64,000 nt of DNA, taken from contig NC_035448.2 in NCBI RefSeq assembly GCF_002127325.2, positions 129,905,678 to 129,969,677 on the forward strand, in the 5' to 3' direction. A program made the translations under genes and the position numbers. Source of the DNA: Helianthus annuus. Lineage: Eukaryota; Streptophyta; Magnoliopsida; Asterales; Asteraceae. Shown here piece by piece: positions 1 through 11,510 of the stretch; the stretch's first letter is position 1; the number at the start of each line of letters is the position of its first letter. The notes below the pieces were generated by a model. That model was not told the origin of the DNA and did not search any database. It saw nothing but the letters and a program-made list of their open reading frames with translations.

Positions 1-549
1 AAGACTTCCAGAATGGATGCATAAACTTCAATAGTAACTGTAACAGTAGAGGTACAAATACGGGCGCCTCCACCATTATAATCTTGTTGTAACCCGACTT
101 GTATTCATGTATATGAAAGTGGTTTGCAAAACACTATGATGTGCATATACTGATCGTAACACGTGTACAAGTTAATATGGAACATACAAGTTAATATCGT
201 AACGTATACCTGGGATAAAATGTGTTAAGCCTCTGTTATAATCTTGGTTTAACCTAACATGGTGTCATGTATAAGCCAGTGGCTTCCAAAACACCATGAT
301 GTGTATATACATACTGTAACATGTGTTAAGCGACTGAAATGTATAACGTGTGTTAAGCATCTATTATAACGTGTGTAAAGACGTCTATAATGGATGAATA
401 AACTCCAATAGTAACTTAATAACAACAGAGTAAACCTGATATAACGTGTGTTAAGCCTCTATTATAACGTGTGTTAAGACTTCAGAATGGATGCATAAAC
501 TCCAATAGTAATTTAGTAACAACAGAAGTACAAACACGGGCGACTTCAA
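1..549. repeat. Imperfect direct repeats, unknown family
   Basis: A block of roughly 50-65 bp beginning gacttc(c)agaatggatg occurs at about 3-66, 378-428 and 478-549. A second block centred on ttataatctt...aaaacac(c/t)atgatgtg occurs at about 72-153 and 229-310. Copies differ at several positions, so this is a decayed tandem or segmental repeat. No coding sense was recognised on either strand, and 550-1087 also holds no gene I can see. It may be the internal or terminal part of a transposon that starts left of the window. Confidence 0.5.
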
Positions 550-1087
550 CACAAAATGTGTTAAGTCCATACAGTTTTAACATCATGTACTAGACAAAAC
601 AATAAGAGTCTTACATTACATATTACTAGTAAACGAAAATACATAGCACTAAGAAAATGGTGGAGCTTCCTTTGACAGTCTGCCTTAGCTTTTCAGTGGC
701 TACCTTTGCTGCCTTAGCTTTTCAGCGGCTACCCTTGATTTATTGTTTGGGCCGGTCTTGAAACAGTTTGTAAACATGTGGGTGTGCGTATGCCAGGGAA
801 GTTATAAAAATGTGTTTTCATGTCACACGTAACACGTGTTACGTTGTACATGGGTTTCATGTCACATGTAACGCATGCATGTCCAGAAGTTCAAACTATA
901 ACACGTGTTACGTTGTGTTGTGCCTTAACATAAACATGGTCATGATCCTTGAGCATCTGATCCGCGTTTGACGAAACCAACGGTCCCGAGAATTGGATCT
1001 TGTTTCCCTTGTATCCATCACCATCCTAATAACAAAAAGATAAGATAACCTTTAAGTTGTTAACCAGACATAACTATTAACACATTC

Positions 1088-1410
1088 ATAGCCAGAAAAT
1101 CTTTTTCTCAAACAACATCACAACTTTTTAGCTAAATTGCAATCTTTTTCTCAAATAACATCACAACACAGCCAAAAATCAGTTCATATGCAAAATAATT
1201 TTCCAAATTAAATCCCCAAAATCACACTTAAAACATATGCCAAAAACACAAATTTGCACCATGTACATTCTAAACTTCTCACCCTAAACATGCATATGAC
1301 TCAAAGATTAACAAGATTTTAAAAAAATTGAAACTTTTTAGCTAAATACAATCTTTTTCTCAAATAACATCACAACATAGCCAGAAATCAGTTCATATGC
1401 AAAAATAATC
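1088..1410. repeat. Direct repeat of about 75 bp, two copies
   Basis: The phrase tttttagctaaat(t)(g/a)caatctttttctcaaataacatcacaaca, followed by cagttcatatgcaaaa, is seen at about 1122-1198 and again at about 1333-1410 with few differences. A third partial copy precedes the first. Nothing coding is recognised here or in 1411-1968. Confidence 0.45.
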
Positions 1411-2330
1411 CAGTACCGGGTACCCTGATGCGTCTTAATAACAGAGGATGGTGGCATTGTTTCTACATAAAAAAAAAAAACACATGTTGGACACATTAAC
1501 GGTGTAAATTCGAACATAACTATTATATTTGCTGTTTGTGTTACACAAACCATATTCTATAAACGGCTGAAGATACAAGCAAGAGAAAAACATAACCATT
1601 AATAAACATTAAAAACAAACCTGGAACATTTTCTTCATTTTGGATGTCAATCTCGTTAATGGAGGAACACGTAGTAAAGTTCTTGCTTTGGATCAGACGA
1701 ATTAAAGTCGGTGGACGCTCCGTTATACGTTAATGGAGGATGGCGAATTAAAGTTCTTGTTGAGGAAGATGAATTCGAAATTGAAAATTTTCCTTTTAAA
1801 ATTGAAATAATCTAAAAGAAATGGGGGTTTGGTGATTTGTACAATGATGTGATGGGCATTAAATGATAGTGTCAAATCAAATGGGGAAGAGATCTTGGGT
1901 TGGGTGGATAGATGTACAATTACATATATACCCTTAGAAGCAAAAAGGATAATCAGGTTGACTATGGATGTCACACCCCAACCGATGGCGGAAACATCGG
2001 GATGAGACGAACAAATTGCTCAAAACAACATAACACTAATTGTGACAATATAGATTAAATCATTTTATTAAAACTAAAGAACAATACATTGTTTCAAACA
2101 TGATTAAAACATAAATCATCTTTCAACCATAGTTTATTTTCTAGGTGAGTTTCTAGTCCACCCTAACTTGATTCTTGAATTCTTCATCTATCAACCTGCA
2201 ACATGTATTAAAGTACAATCAACAAAAACGTTGGCGAGTATACAAGTTTGATACATAGCATAGTAGAATAAAATGTTTAAATGTGCTCATATCCAACATG
2301 AATAAAATGATACAAGTTACTACTTTGCCA

Positions 2331-2509
2331 TTCAATATCGTTCAACATCGTTCAATATTGTTCAATATCGTTCAACATCGTTCAAATATCGTTCAAATAT
2401 CGTTCAACATCGTTCAACATCGTTCAACATCGTTCAAATATCGTTCAAATATCGTTCAAATATCGTTCAAATATCGTTTAAATATCGTTCAAATATCGTT
2501 CAACATCGC
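2331..2509. repeat. Minisatellite, 10-11 bp unit (atcgttcaac / atcgttcaaat)
   Basis: About seventeen head-to-tail copies of atcgttcaa followed by c or at lie inside the solo LTR. An open frame through it only translates the repeat and is not a gene. Confidence 0.85.
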
Positions 2510-2929
2510 AATACCCCAAGACTCAAGGGCATTGAGATTAACACGTTCAACTTGCATAGCATAAGAGATTAACAAGCATCAAATTGTTTCATGTTTAAAT
2601 GCGGATAGAGTGTGATTAAAAACAAGACTCAAGTGTTGTGTAATTTGAATATGGAATACATGTTGCACCCAATGTGTTTAAAACGAAAATGGGATCGAAT
2701 ATACTCACCTTAGATTGCGTTGCGTTTTCTTGGTAAATGAGAAAAGTTTGAGATTATCCAAGAGATTGCAAGAGATTACCCTATTTAAAATATGAGGTAT
2801 ACGTTGATATTATTGGTAATTATAAAGGTTATAGTAATTTAAGCTAGTTAGACTAATCATACACTATTACCAAATATTATTTGAGAATACTACCAATATG
2901 GTGATTATGTGAAATAATGATAAAATAAT

Positions 2930-3215
2930 ACTAAAGATAATAATAATACTGATAATAATAAAAATAATAATAATAGTAATAATAATAAAAATTCTAATTT
3001 AAAAAAAATAATGATCATAATAATAAAAAATCTGATTAATATATATTAATAATAATAATAATTATGATTTTATATATATTAATATTACTGGTTATAAATA
3101 ATAATATTATTATAAATTTCTGATTATAAATCTGATACTATGTAATAATAATAATAATAATAACTGAATTTAATAATAATAATAATATTAATAATAACAA
3201 TAAATAAAAGAACAA
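2930..3215. repeat. AT-rich (AAT)n / (ATA)n low-complexity tract
   Basis: Long runs of aataataataat, broken by short unique stretches, inside the solo LTR. No gene. Confidence 0.8.
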
Positions 3216-3276
3216 AGGGATGGCCCAAAAAGGGCGGCCCAATATGGCCCGATTCACAGCAGCAGCAATAATGACA

Positions 3277-3345
3277 CTGCCCGGGTTCGAACCGGGGTCT
3301 GATGATTGATTCAACGAGCTGGTGCACCACTGGCCTAAGCCCAGT
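3277..3345 (-). repeat. tRNA-like pol III box module inside the solo LTR
   Basis: On the minus strand an A-box-like tract (gccagtggtgcaccagctcg) is followed about 30 bp later by a good B box, ggttcgaaccc. No full cloverleaf could be drawn, so this is not called a tRNA gene. It may be a SINE-derived or tRNA-derived piece fixed in the LTR. Confidence 0.4.
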
Positions 3346-3378
3346 TTGGTGCTGGATCTAGCAAATTTATAGGTTATA

Positions 3379-5580
3379 TGTAACGCCCTGCGTTTTCAAA
3401 CTTCCTACATTTAGAAACCTTACATGAAATTCTAAATTTGGAAATCTTGTGTTCTTATAACCATTCTTTCATTGTAATCGTTGTAAAATACGGAACTTGC
3501 TTCGTAAATAAAACTTGTACATTACACTTTTTACCTAGTTAAATCATGTTTTATTTCATATTTCACCTTGTTACAAGTTAGGGGAAACATTGTTGCACAT
3601 TATTACACAACTTAACTAACAAAATTACTCATTATAATGTTTTAAAAAAATAAAAAAATAAAGAAATATGGCAGCCCCAATTCAGCAAAATTCAGCCCAT
3701 ATAGTTGGGTTTTGTGGGCTAGTTTCAAGGTGTAACCCCTTCTAAACACTTCCAAAGCCCAACCCATTGAAACCCTAATCCTTCCCCCTATAAATACCAC
3801 TTATAACCAGCCTCCCTACCACTTTTGCAACCCTAAAAACTCACAAAACATCCACCAAACCGTAGCTGAAAGCAAGGGTTCGAGTAGATTGACACCCCTT
3901 CACGAAAATGAGCATAACTCACTCAATTCTTATCCGATTCACTCGATTCTTTTTCCTACTTGCTTGTATAATCATGGGGTTCGATTCCTAGACTTCTCCT
4001 TGGAGAAATCAGACCTGGAAATGCCCCGAAATAGTCCATAAACTTTCTGTTTGTTTTTATGTTCATCAAAAACTTGTTTAAACCTATGCAACTTGTGTCC
4101 AACACATCTCATACCTATGTCCTAATGCTTACAACTTATCCCATGGTTGGTTAAGCTTAAAAACAAGGTTGAGACATTTAAAATCAGAGGATTAAACCTC
4201 ATAAACTTGGTGTTTTGTTTAGGGTTTTTAACCCACAAGTCATGTCAAACTTTGTCTTTGATACATGAGTGATTATGGAACAACTTGGGTTGTCCAAACA
4301 TACAATCCTCACATGATTTGATGATTTCTCTTAGTTAGTGTGTATATTTCTTATTCTTTATTGTATGTTCATGACCCTCCTTGGTTGTTTTTTTTACATC
4401 AAGTGTAGTGGTGAACACATAGAGGTGCCTAAATGGAAGACTTGATCTTCCTACCTCCTACATGACTTCTATGACATTTAGAGGTACCAAAATGAAGATT
4501 TTAATCTTCTACCTCATGCTTGAACTATTGGACATATATTATATAACATAAATATATTATTCGAATAATCGAATCTTTGATGATGAACTAGTGTTCATAT
4601 GTCGGGGTACTAGATTACATCATCCTAGACTATGATAACTTGTCACGATTCTAATGGAACCTTGTTCCATGAAAACATCTAAACTCCTTCGAGTTTCCTA
4701 GTGTCAAGAACAAGCATCATATGTACTAAATGATTATTTTCCATGTTATTCTCATATCTTATTTTTATGTTGTTTTAAACACCGAATCTCGACTCTAAAC
4801 ATACTTGAACTTTAACCCTTATACATTCGGACTCTAAATCTCTACTCGTCAACAATTGGATAATCGGAAAACGTATGCAAACTTTGTGAGTATACTCGTA
4901 TTTCCCCTTTTTACTTTTACCACTTTTGGGGTGTAACATGTTTACTTATTGAAAACTTACACATGAACACTTTGTTAAACACATGAACGTTCCTATAACA
5001 TGCTTGTATACGTGATGGCTTGATACTTTAAACTTGGGTTATTCTTATGTGTTGAACTTATCATTAACTTCGTACGAGCCAAACCTTGACATATGTAGCG
5101 CTATAGGTTTAACGACCCGCCCGTAAACTTGAGGTTATGTCTTGAGCATATTGCGTTTTCTTGGTTTGATATGTTAGACACATGCCATATTTAATGTTAT
5201 CTTGAATCATATGCTTGCCATGAGGAATTGTTCACACTTTTTATCTTATGCTATGTACGTACCAAACTTGTATACTCGCCTTTGCTTTTGCATTGAATTG
5301 TATTTTTAAACATGTTACAGGTTGATGATGATGAAATGAAAACGGATAGCAAAGATGCCTAGATACTCACTTAGACGTTTAGGTTTAAAGTGTTGTATCA
5401 ATTTTGTTTATGTTATGTTGAACAATGTTGTTATTTGCTTTTCTTGTAATGTTTTGACAATTTATTTTGGAAATGAAATTTGGATTATTAAATTATTGTC
5501 ACAAATAGCGTTATGATGTCTCGAGCAATCTTCACACTTCGTCTCATCCCGATGTTTCCGCCATTGGTTGGGGTGTGACA
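3379..5580 (+). repeat. 5' LTR of the LARD-like element
   Basis: Begins TGTAACGCCC and ends GTGTGACA. A TATA motif is at 3789-3796. It is followed by PBS tggtatcagagc after three bases. Nothing coding is recognised. Confidence 0.95.
3789..3796 (+). promoter_or_regulatory. Probable TATA box of the LARD 5' LTR
   Basis: tataaata in the context ccccctataaataccac, about 410 bp into the LTR, is the best promoter candidate. The identical copy in the 3' LTR is at 9096-9103. Confidence 0.6.
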
Positions 5581-5583
5581 GAT

Positions 5584-5595
5584 TGGTATCAGAGC
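5584..5595 (+). other. Primer-binding site (initiator-Met tRNA type)
   Basis: tggtatcagagc, three bases after the 5' LTR, is the standard plant PBS complementary to the 3' end of initiator methionine tRNA. Confidence 0.9.
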
Positions 5596-5927
5596 CATAA
5601 CTATAGGGAATTAGGAAAAGTAGGAATGCTTTAGCCTAGTCTATAGTTTTAGAGCCTTATTCTTATGTTTTACTTGAAACTACTTGCATGCTACCTTATT
5701 TGCTCTTATTTATTCTCTTTTGATCTTTTAAGCATATATGTCGCTTATGTGTTAACACTTGACATGCTATACTTGCTTTATTATGTGCTAATACATGTTT
5801 TATTGTCCCACTCATTATGTGCTATTCTTAATATGCTTCATTGTGAGTTTATATTTGTTGTTTATTCCTTTAATATACTCTTTCCCTCATGCATTTTACT
5901 CGACTATTCTAAATCCGTAAACACTCG

Positions 5928-6662
5928 AGACGAATTCACCAAAATAGGCGTGAAACCCACAATTTGGTGAACGACTCTCAATCTACATATTCTTTTTTAC
6001 ACGAGATATCGCCATTAAGCTAGGAGTGAAATCCACATCTTAATGGTAAAACTCAAATTTCAAATTCTAGTGGACCCTCGTCAACATGTCGAAACGACGA
6101 GTACCAACCACACTTAGGATACGAAATCGTCAAGTTAGGGGTGAAACCCGCACCTTGTCGACTAGTTCCACTCCTTGGTATTTTTTTTTTTATAAATCCC
6201 GCCAAGTCTCGAAACTTCGATTGATTTGGGACATGTAGTAACCGGAAGGGTAAATACCGTTAACCGACTTGTCGGCGAGAGTATTTTACCTATTATGCCA
6301 AAGCATGCTTCTCAAATTCAAAAGACTTTTCGACCACTTTGGTTAGTCAAAGTTCCATTTGGAACACTCCAAACTTTGGTCAAACATGTGTTTCTATTGT
6401 TCATTTTATACGATGCAATCTTTCAACCTCGAGTTTACCTTTGATTTCTCTTTTCACACGCACAACATATCGAACCTTTTCGATACATTTATATATGCAT
6501 GATTTTCATATAATTTAAATTCATATTCCTTGTAACAACTAGTGGAGAGGTATCATCGAGATTGGAGTGACTTCCTTACCTTGACGATTGACTCCACCCC
6601 TCTTCCCTTAAAACGACCTCACCAATGAGTTAGGGGTGATTCCCTTACCTAGGTGATCGTTA
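5928..6662 (+). other. Series of hairpins with a shared loop and changing stems
   Basis: At least three clear and two weaker hairpins share a loop of form taggNgtgaaacccNca. Outer stems: 5935-5943 with 5963-5971 (ttcaccaaa/tttggtgaa); 6012-6019 with 6039-6046 (ccattaag/cttaatgg); 6127-6134 with 6154-6161 (tcgtcaag/cttgtcga, one mismatch); 6555-6558 with 6585-6588 (atcg/cgat); 6620-6623 with 6652-6655 (cacc/ggtg, plus aacga/tcgtt outside). The loop seems to hold an inner pair that also changes in step: ggg...ccc, gga...tcc. Stem sequence varies while pairing is kept, which suggests selection on structure. Function is unknown; RNA packaging or dimerisation is only a guess. Confidence 0.65.
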
Positions 6663-8671
6663 CCAAAACATCTCTTCAAAAATATCTTATTATGCAAACT
6701 CGATCATATTTTATACCCAAATTGTTTATGATTATTCAAAATACCCACTCATACCGATTTCAAAATGCATTGTTTTATCAAACGTACTTCTTATTCTACA
6801 ATCTATTTTCACTCAACTCATATACGCGAAATTCATAATCATGTCTTAAAACGTTTTATTGCTCGAACTTCAAAACCTTACGAAATGCTACCTATCAATT
6901 TAATCGGCTCAATGAAACTCTTGCCCATGAACTTCATATTCGACTTAATCACTAAAACATGCTCACCTTCTACTTTTAATCAAAATCCAACCAACCTTTC
7001 TCAAATACTTATAAGATCTTATAGAAGTTATATGATTGTTTTACCAAATACCCTTTTCAACATCAACAAATCATTTGTTAATTTTTTTAATCACTAAGTC
7101 CTTTTGCTAAATTTCTCTTCTAAGGATCCTAGTTTTCACAAGAACCTCCTAAATTCATAATTTCTTCTTTGATGAAACGAACTTACTTTTTAACGAAAAC
7201 CTTTTTCCTACACCAATTTACAAAACACGTGCGCAAGAAGACTTCATAGGGACCGACCATTTTTTTTCGGATTACGTAAACCCTTTTAAACAAAATTAGC
7301 ATTTCTATTTGTTACAAAATACGTTTTGCATAACCAACGAGTACTTTATGTTCCTTTACATATACAAACTATATTCTACCTTTCAAACCAGGCTCAATCT
7401 AATTTTGATTCGATAAACTCAACGTTTTGTTGGAACAACTATACATGCACATCGTCATACACGTTTTAGTCGATATCTCGCGATAACACCATTTATATCG
7501 TTCGTATCTACATACTTAGCCTTTCTAATCCGCAATGCCTCAACGTACACTATATACGCAATATTTATTTTTTTATAACTACACCTATGTTCATACGTTT
7601 TATGCTTGTACTTATACGCATACTACTTATACGTTTTACGCTTCTGCTTATACACATACTACTTACACGTTTTATGTTTATGCTCATACATACATGCGTA
7701 TTCATACTTAAACTTATGCTCATACTTTCATCCTTACTCATGGTTCATACATTCGTACCTATACGCGAGCGTAACCTGAGGGATTCGCTTGCGTGGGTCC
7801 CACACATACTTAAACATGGACTTGCTTATATACTATATTCTTGTACGTACACATTCTAAACTTTTTATGTATACCCTGATTCATACACAACTAGTACAAG
7901 CTATGCGGACCATGCGACGATCAAAATAATCACGGGTGCACACGGGATTATAGTGATAGGCGTATGAGAACCATAGAGTGTGCTACTGCGTATGGTAATA
8001 CACGAAACGTAACATGACACCGAAGACAAAACGGACGTAACGTGGTCAAAACATGGTGGATACGCCGCTGGTACTTCCTATATATAAGGGTTTTCACCAT
8101 GTTACCAAACTTTCGTAAAACGTGCCATGAGAAATTCAGTGTGTTGCAGACCTTTTGGACCTAATACAACTTCACGCAACTCACAAACGCATTATATCCG
8201 ATTATTCATGACGAGACTTCATCCTTAACACACTACGTTCATCTATCCAACACTTATGCTATTCACATACTTGTACTCTTTAAGAGCCATTCGTTCATTC
8301 TATACTCGTATTATTTTATACAAAACTCGTTCGCAATCCAGCTTGTTTAAACATTTGAGTCCTAACTTACCTCATTACCTATAAAATAGCCTCCCTATTC
8401 TTGATTCTTGTGTAACTATACTTAGTATCTCTCTATTGCTTTATTTAAAGTAACAAACCTTTTCGTTCCTCTCAATAAACAGGTTTTACGAAAGTATGAT
8501 TTTTTATACTATCCTTAAAAACTTCCCCTTGCAAATCTACCTTGATGTTCTCCAAAATTTGGTACTTTTCAAAACTTTCAAACTTCCCAAGTTTCAATTC
8601 TTAATGATCACCTTTATGCCAAAAACTCTTTCAAGCCTTCCTCTTAAATAAATTTCGGGACGAAATTTCCT

Positions 8672-8684
8672 AAAGGAGGGGAGA
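8672..8684 (+). other. Polypurine tract
   Basis: aaaggaggggaga ends one base before the 3' LTR, the expected site for plus-strand priming. Confidence 0.85.
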
Positions 8685-8685
8685 C

Positions 8686-10887
8686 TGTAACGCCCTGCGT
8701 TTTCAAACTTCCTACATTTAGAAACCTTACATGAAATTCTAAATTTGGAAATCTTGTGTTCTTATAACCATTCTTTCATTGTAATCGTTGTAAAATACGG
8801 AACTTGCTTCGTAAATAAAACTTGTACATTACACTTTTTACCTAGTTAAATCATGTTTTATTTCATATTTCACCTTGTTACAAGTTAGGGGAAACATTGT
8901 TGCACATTATTACACAACTTAACTAACAAAATTACTCATTATAATGTTTTAAAAAAATAAAAAAATAAAGAAATATGGCAGCCCCAATTCAGCAAAATTC
9001 AGCCCATATAGTTGGGTTTTGTGGGCTAGTTTCAAGGTGTAACCCCTTCTAAACACTTCCAAAGCCCAACCCATTGAAACCCTAATCCTTCCCCCTATAA
9101 ATACCACTTATAACCAGCCTCCCTACCACTTTTGCAACCCTAAAAACTCACAAAACATCCACCAAACCGTAGCTGAAAGCAAGGGTTCGAGTAGATTGAC
9201 ACCCCTTCACGAAAATGAGCATAACTCACTCAATTCTTATCCGATTCACTCGATTCTTTTTCCTACTTGCTTGTATAATCATGGGGTTCGATTCCTAGAC
9301 TTCTCCTTGGAGAAATCAGACCTGGAAATGCCCCGAAATAGTCCATAAACTTTCTGTTTGTTTTTATGTTCATCAAAAACTTGTTTAAACCTATGCAACT
9401 TGTGTCCAACACATCTCATACCTATGTCCTAATGCTTACAACTTATCCCATGGTTGGTTAAGCTTAAAAACAAGGTTGAGACATTTAAAATCAGAGGATT
9501 AAACCTCATAAACTTGGTGTTTTGTTTAGGGTTTTTAACCCACAAGTCATGTCAAACTTTGTCTTTGATACATGAGTGATTATGGAACAACTTGGGTTGT
9601 CCAAACATACAATCCTCACATGATTTGATGATTTCTCTTAGTTAGTGTGTATATTTCTTATTCTTTATTGTATGTTCATGACCCTCCTTGGTTGTTTTTT
9701 TTACATCAAGTGTAGTGGTGAACACATAGAGGTGCCTAAATGGAAGACTTGATCTTCCTACCTCCTACATGACTTCTATGACATTTAGAGGTACCAAAAT
9801 GAAGATTTTAATCTTCTACCTCATGCTTGAACTATTGGACATATATTATATAACATAAATATATTATTCGAATAATCGAATCTTTGATGATGAACTAGTG
9901 TTCATATGTCGGGGTACTAGATTACATCATCCTAGACTATGATAACTTGTCACGATTCTAATGGAACCTTGTTCCATGAAAACATCTAAACTCCTTCGAG
10001 TTTCCTAGTGTCAAGAACAAGCATCATATGTACTAAATGATTATTTTCCATGTTATTCTCATATCTTATTTTTATGTTGTTTTAAACACCGAATCTCGAC
10101 TCTAAACATACTTGAACTTTAACCCTTATACATTCGGACTCTAAATCTCTACTCGTCAACAATTGGATAATCGGAAAACGTATGCAAACTTTGTGAGTAT
10201 ACTCGTATTTCCCCTTTTTACTTTTACCACTTTTGGGGTGTAACATGTTTACTTATTGAAAACTTACACATGAACACTTTGTTAAACACATGAACGTTCC
10301 TATAACATGCTTGTATACGTGATGGCTTGATACTTTAAACTTGGGTTATTCTTATGTGTTGAACTTATCATTAACTTCGTACGAGCCAAACCTTGACATA
10401 TGTAGCGCTATAGGTTTAACGACCCGCCCGTAAACTTGAGGTTATGTCTTGAGCATATTGCGTTTTCTTGGTTTGATATGTTAGACACATGCCATATTTA
10501 ATGTTATCTTGAATCATATGCTTGCCATGAGGAATTGTTCACACTTTTTATCTTATGCTATGTACGTACCAAACTTGTATACTCGCCTTTGCTTTTGCAT
10601 TGAATTGTATTTTTAAACATGTTACAGGTTGATGATGATGAAATGAAAACGGATAGCAAAGATGCCTAGATACTCACTTAGACGTTTAGGTTTAAAGTGT
10701 TGTATCAATTTTGTTTATGTTATGTTGAACAATGTTGTTATTTGCTTTTCTTGTAATGTTTTGACAATTTATTTTGGAAATGAAATTTGGATTATTAAAT
10801 TATTGTCACAAATAGCGTTATGATGTCTCGAGCAATCTTCACACTTCGTCTCATCCCGATGTTTCCGCCATTGGTTGGGGTGTGACA
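8686..10887 (+). repeat. 3' LTR of the LARD-like element
   Basis: Same length (2202 bp) and, by eye, the same sequence as the 5' LTR at a constant offset of 5307 bp. Followed by the second TSD copy ttata. Confidence 0.95.
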
Positions 10888-11445
10888 TTATATACAGTGG
10901 CCAGTTACCCTCTTCCTACTTAAATTCGAGCAGGAACCGGAACAATTAAGCAAGTGAAAAAAAATACATATTTAAGCCATAACAGGGAACAGGAGAGGTA
11001 CCGAACAGCGCTCCGAGGTCGTGTCGGAAGCCTACGGCGGCTGATAGTCTTCTCCGGCAGAGTGCCGGTAAATTCCGGCGTCTGGTCGTCTTCTTCGGCG
11101 AGTTCCGGCGATGGCAGTGGGTTCAGCAATGAACAGAGGGTGAGGAGTAGTTTCGAGTGGTGTCAATTCTTCAGGAATTAACCGATATTTATAGGCTGGG
11201 TTATGGTCACGTAAATACGGAAACGAAATCGTGATTTGGTCATATGATTGGAAATCAATCGGCAAAATGGAAATGATTGATATAAGTAATTGAGGCACGA
11301 TTAAGGTTTCCGAAAACAATTTGATCAAATAAGGTAAGAGTCAACCGGTCGTTACTGTCATTCGTTTTGGGCGGCAAAGTTTCAAAAAGGAAACTCGAGT
11401 TCGCGTATAAGAATTAAACGAGGTAGTTTATAACCAGCGATGACG

Positions 11446-11510
11446 GTAGCCCGTCTGGTTGATGCGTGTGTGTCTGAAGTAGGAGACCCGGGTTCGAACC
11501 GCACAAGGGC
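11446..11510 (+). repeat. Second tRNA-like module in the solo LTR
   Basis: ggtagcccgtctggttgatg (A-box-like) followed by acccgggttcgaaccg (B box) about 35 bp on. No complete tRNA fold was found. It has the same character as the module at 3277 but lies on the other strand. Confidence 0.4.

Larger units (their letters stand above)
5581..8685 (+). other. Non-coding internal domain of the LARD-like element
   Basis: Frames of up to about 110 codons occur but none reads as a known retroelement protein. Composition is AT-rich with many short repeated words (for example cttatacgc, catacttatacg near 7590-7740). The left third holds the hairpin series at 5928-6662. The right end keeps what looks like the last codons of a chromovirus pol, aatttcgggacgaaatttcc at about 8651-8670, followed by the purine tract aaaggaggggaga (8672-8684). 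Confidence 0.75.
3379..10887 (+). mobile_element. Complete non-autonomous LTR retrotransposon (LARD-like, Tekay/Del-type ends)
   Basis: Two LTRs of 2202 bp each (3379-5580 and 8686-10887) look identical wherever I compared them. They flank a 3105-bp internal region. A perfect 5-bp TSD ttata lies at 3374-3378 and 10888-10892. The PBS at 5584 matches the 3' end of initiator-Met tRNA and a purine tract precedes the right LTR. No gag, RT, RNase H or integrase could be read in any frame. The last internal bases, aatttcgggacgaaatttcc then a purine tract, resemble the 3' end of Tekay/Del chromovirus polyproteins. It is probably a deletion derivative mobilised by an autonomous relative. Identical LTRs imply very recent insertion. 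Confidence 0.93.

Noticed and set aside
2331..2509. CRISPR-like array
   Set aside because: Contiguous 10-11 bp tandem units without spacers, in a plant LTR.
3277..3345. tRNA gene
   Set aside because: A good B box but no acceptor stem or complete cloverleaf; the same applies at 11446, 46270, 56640 and 58840.
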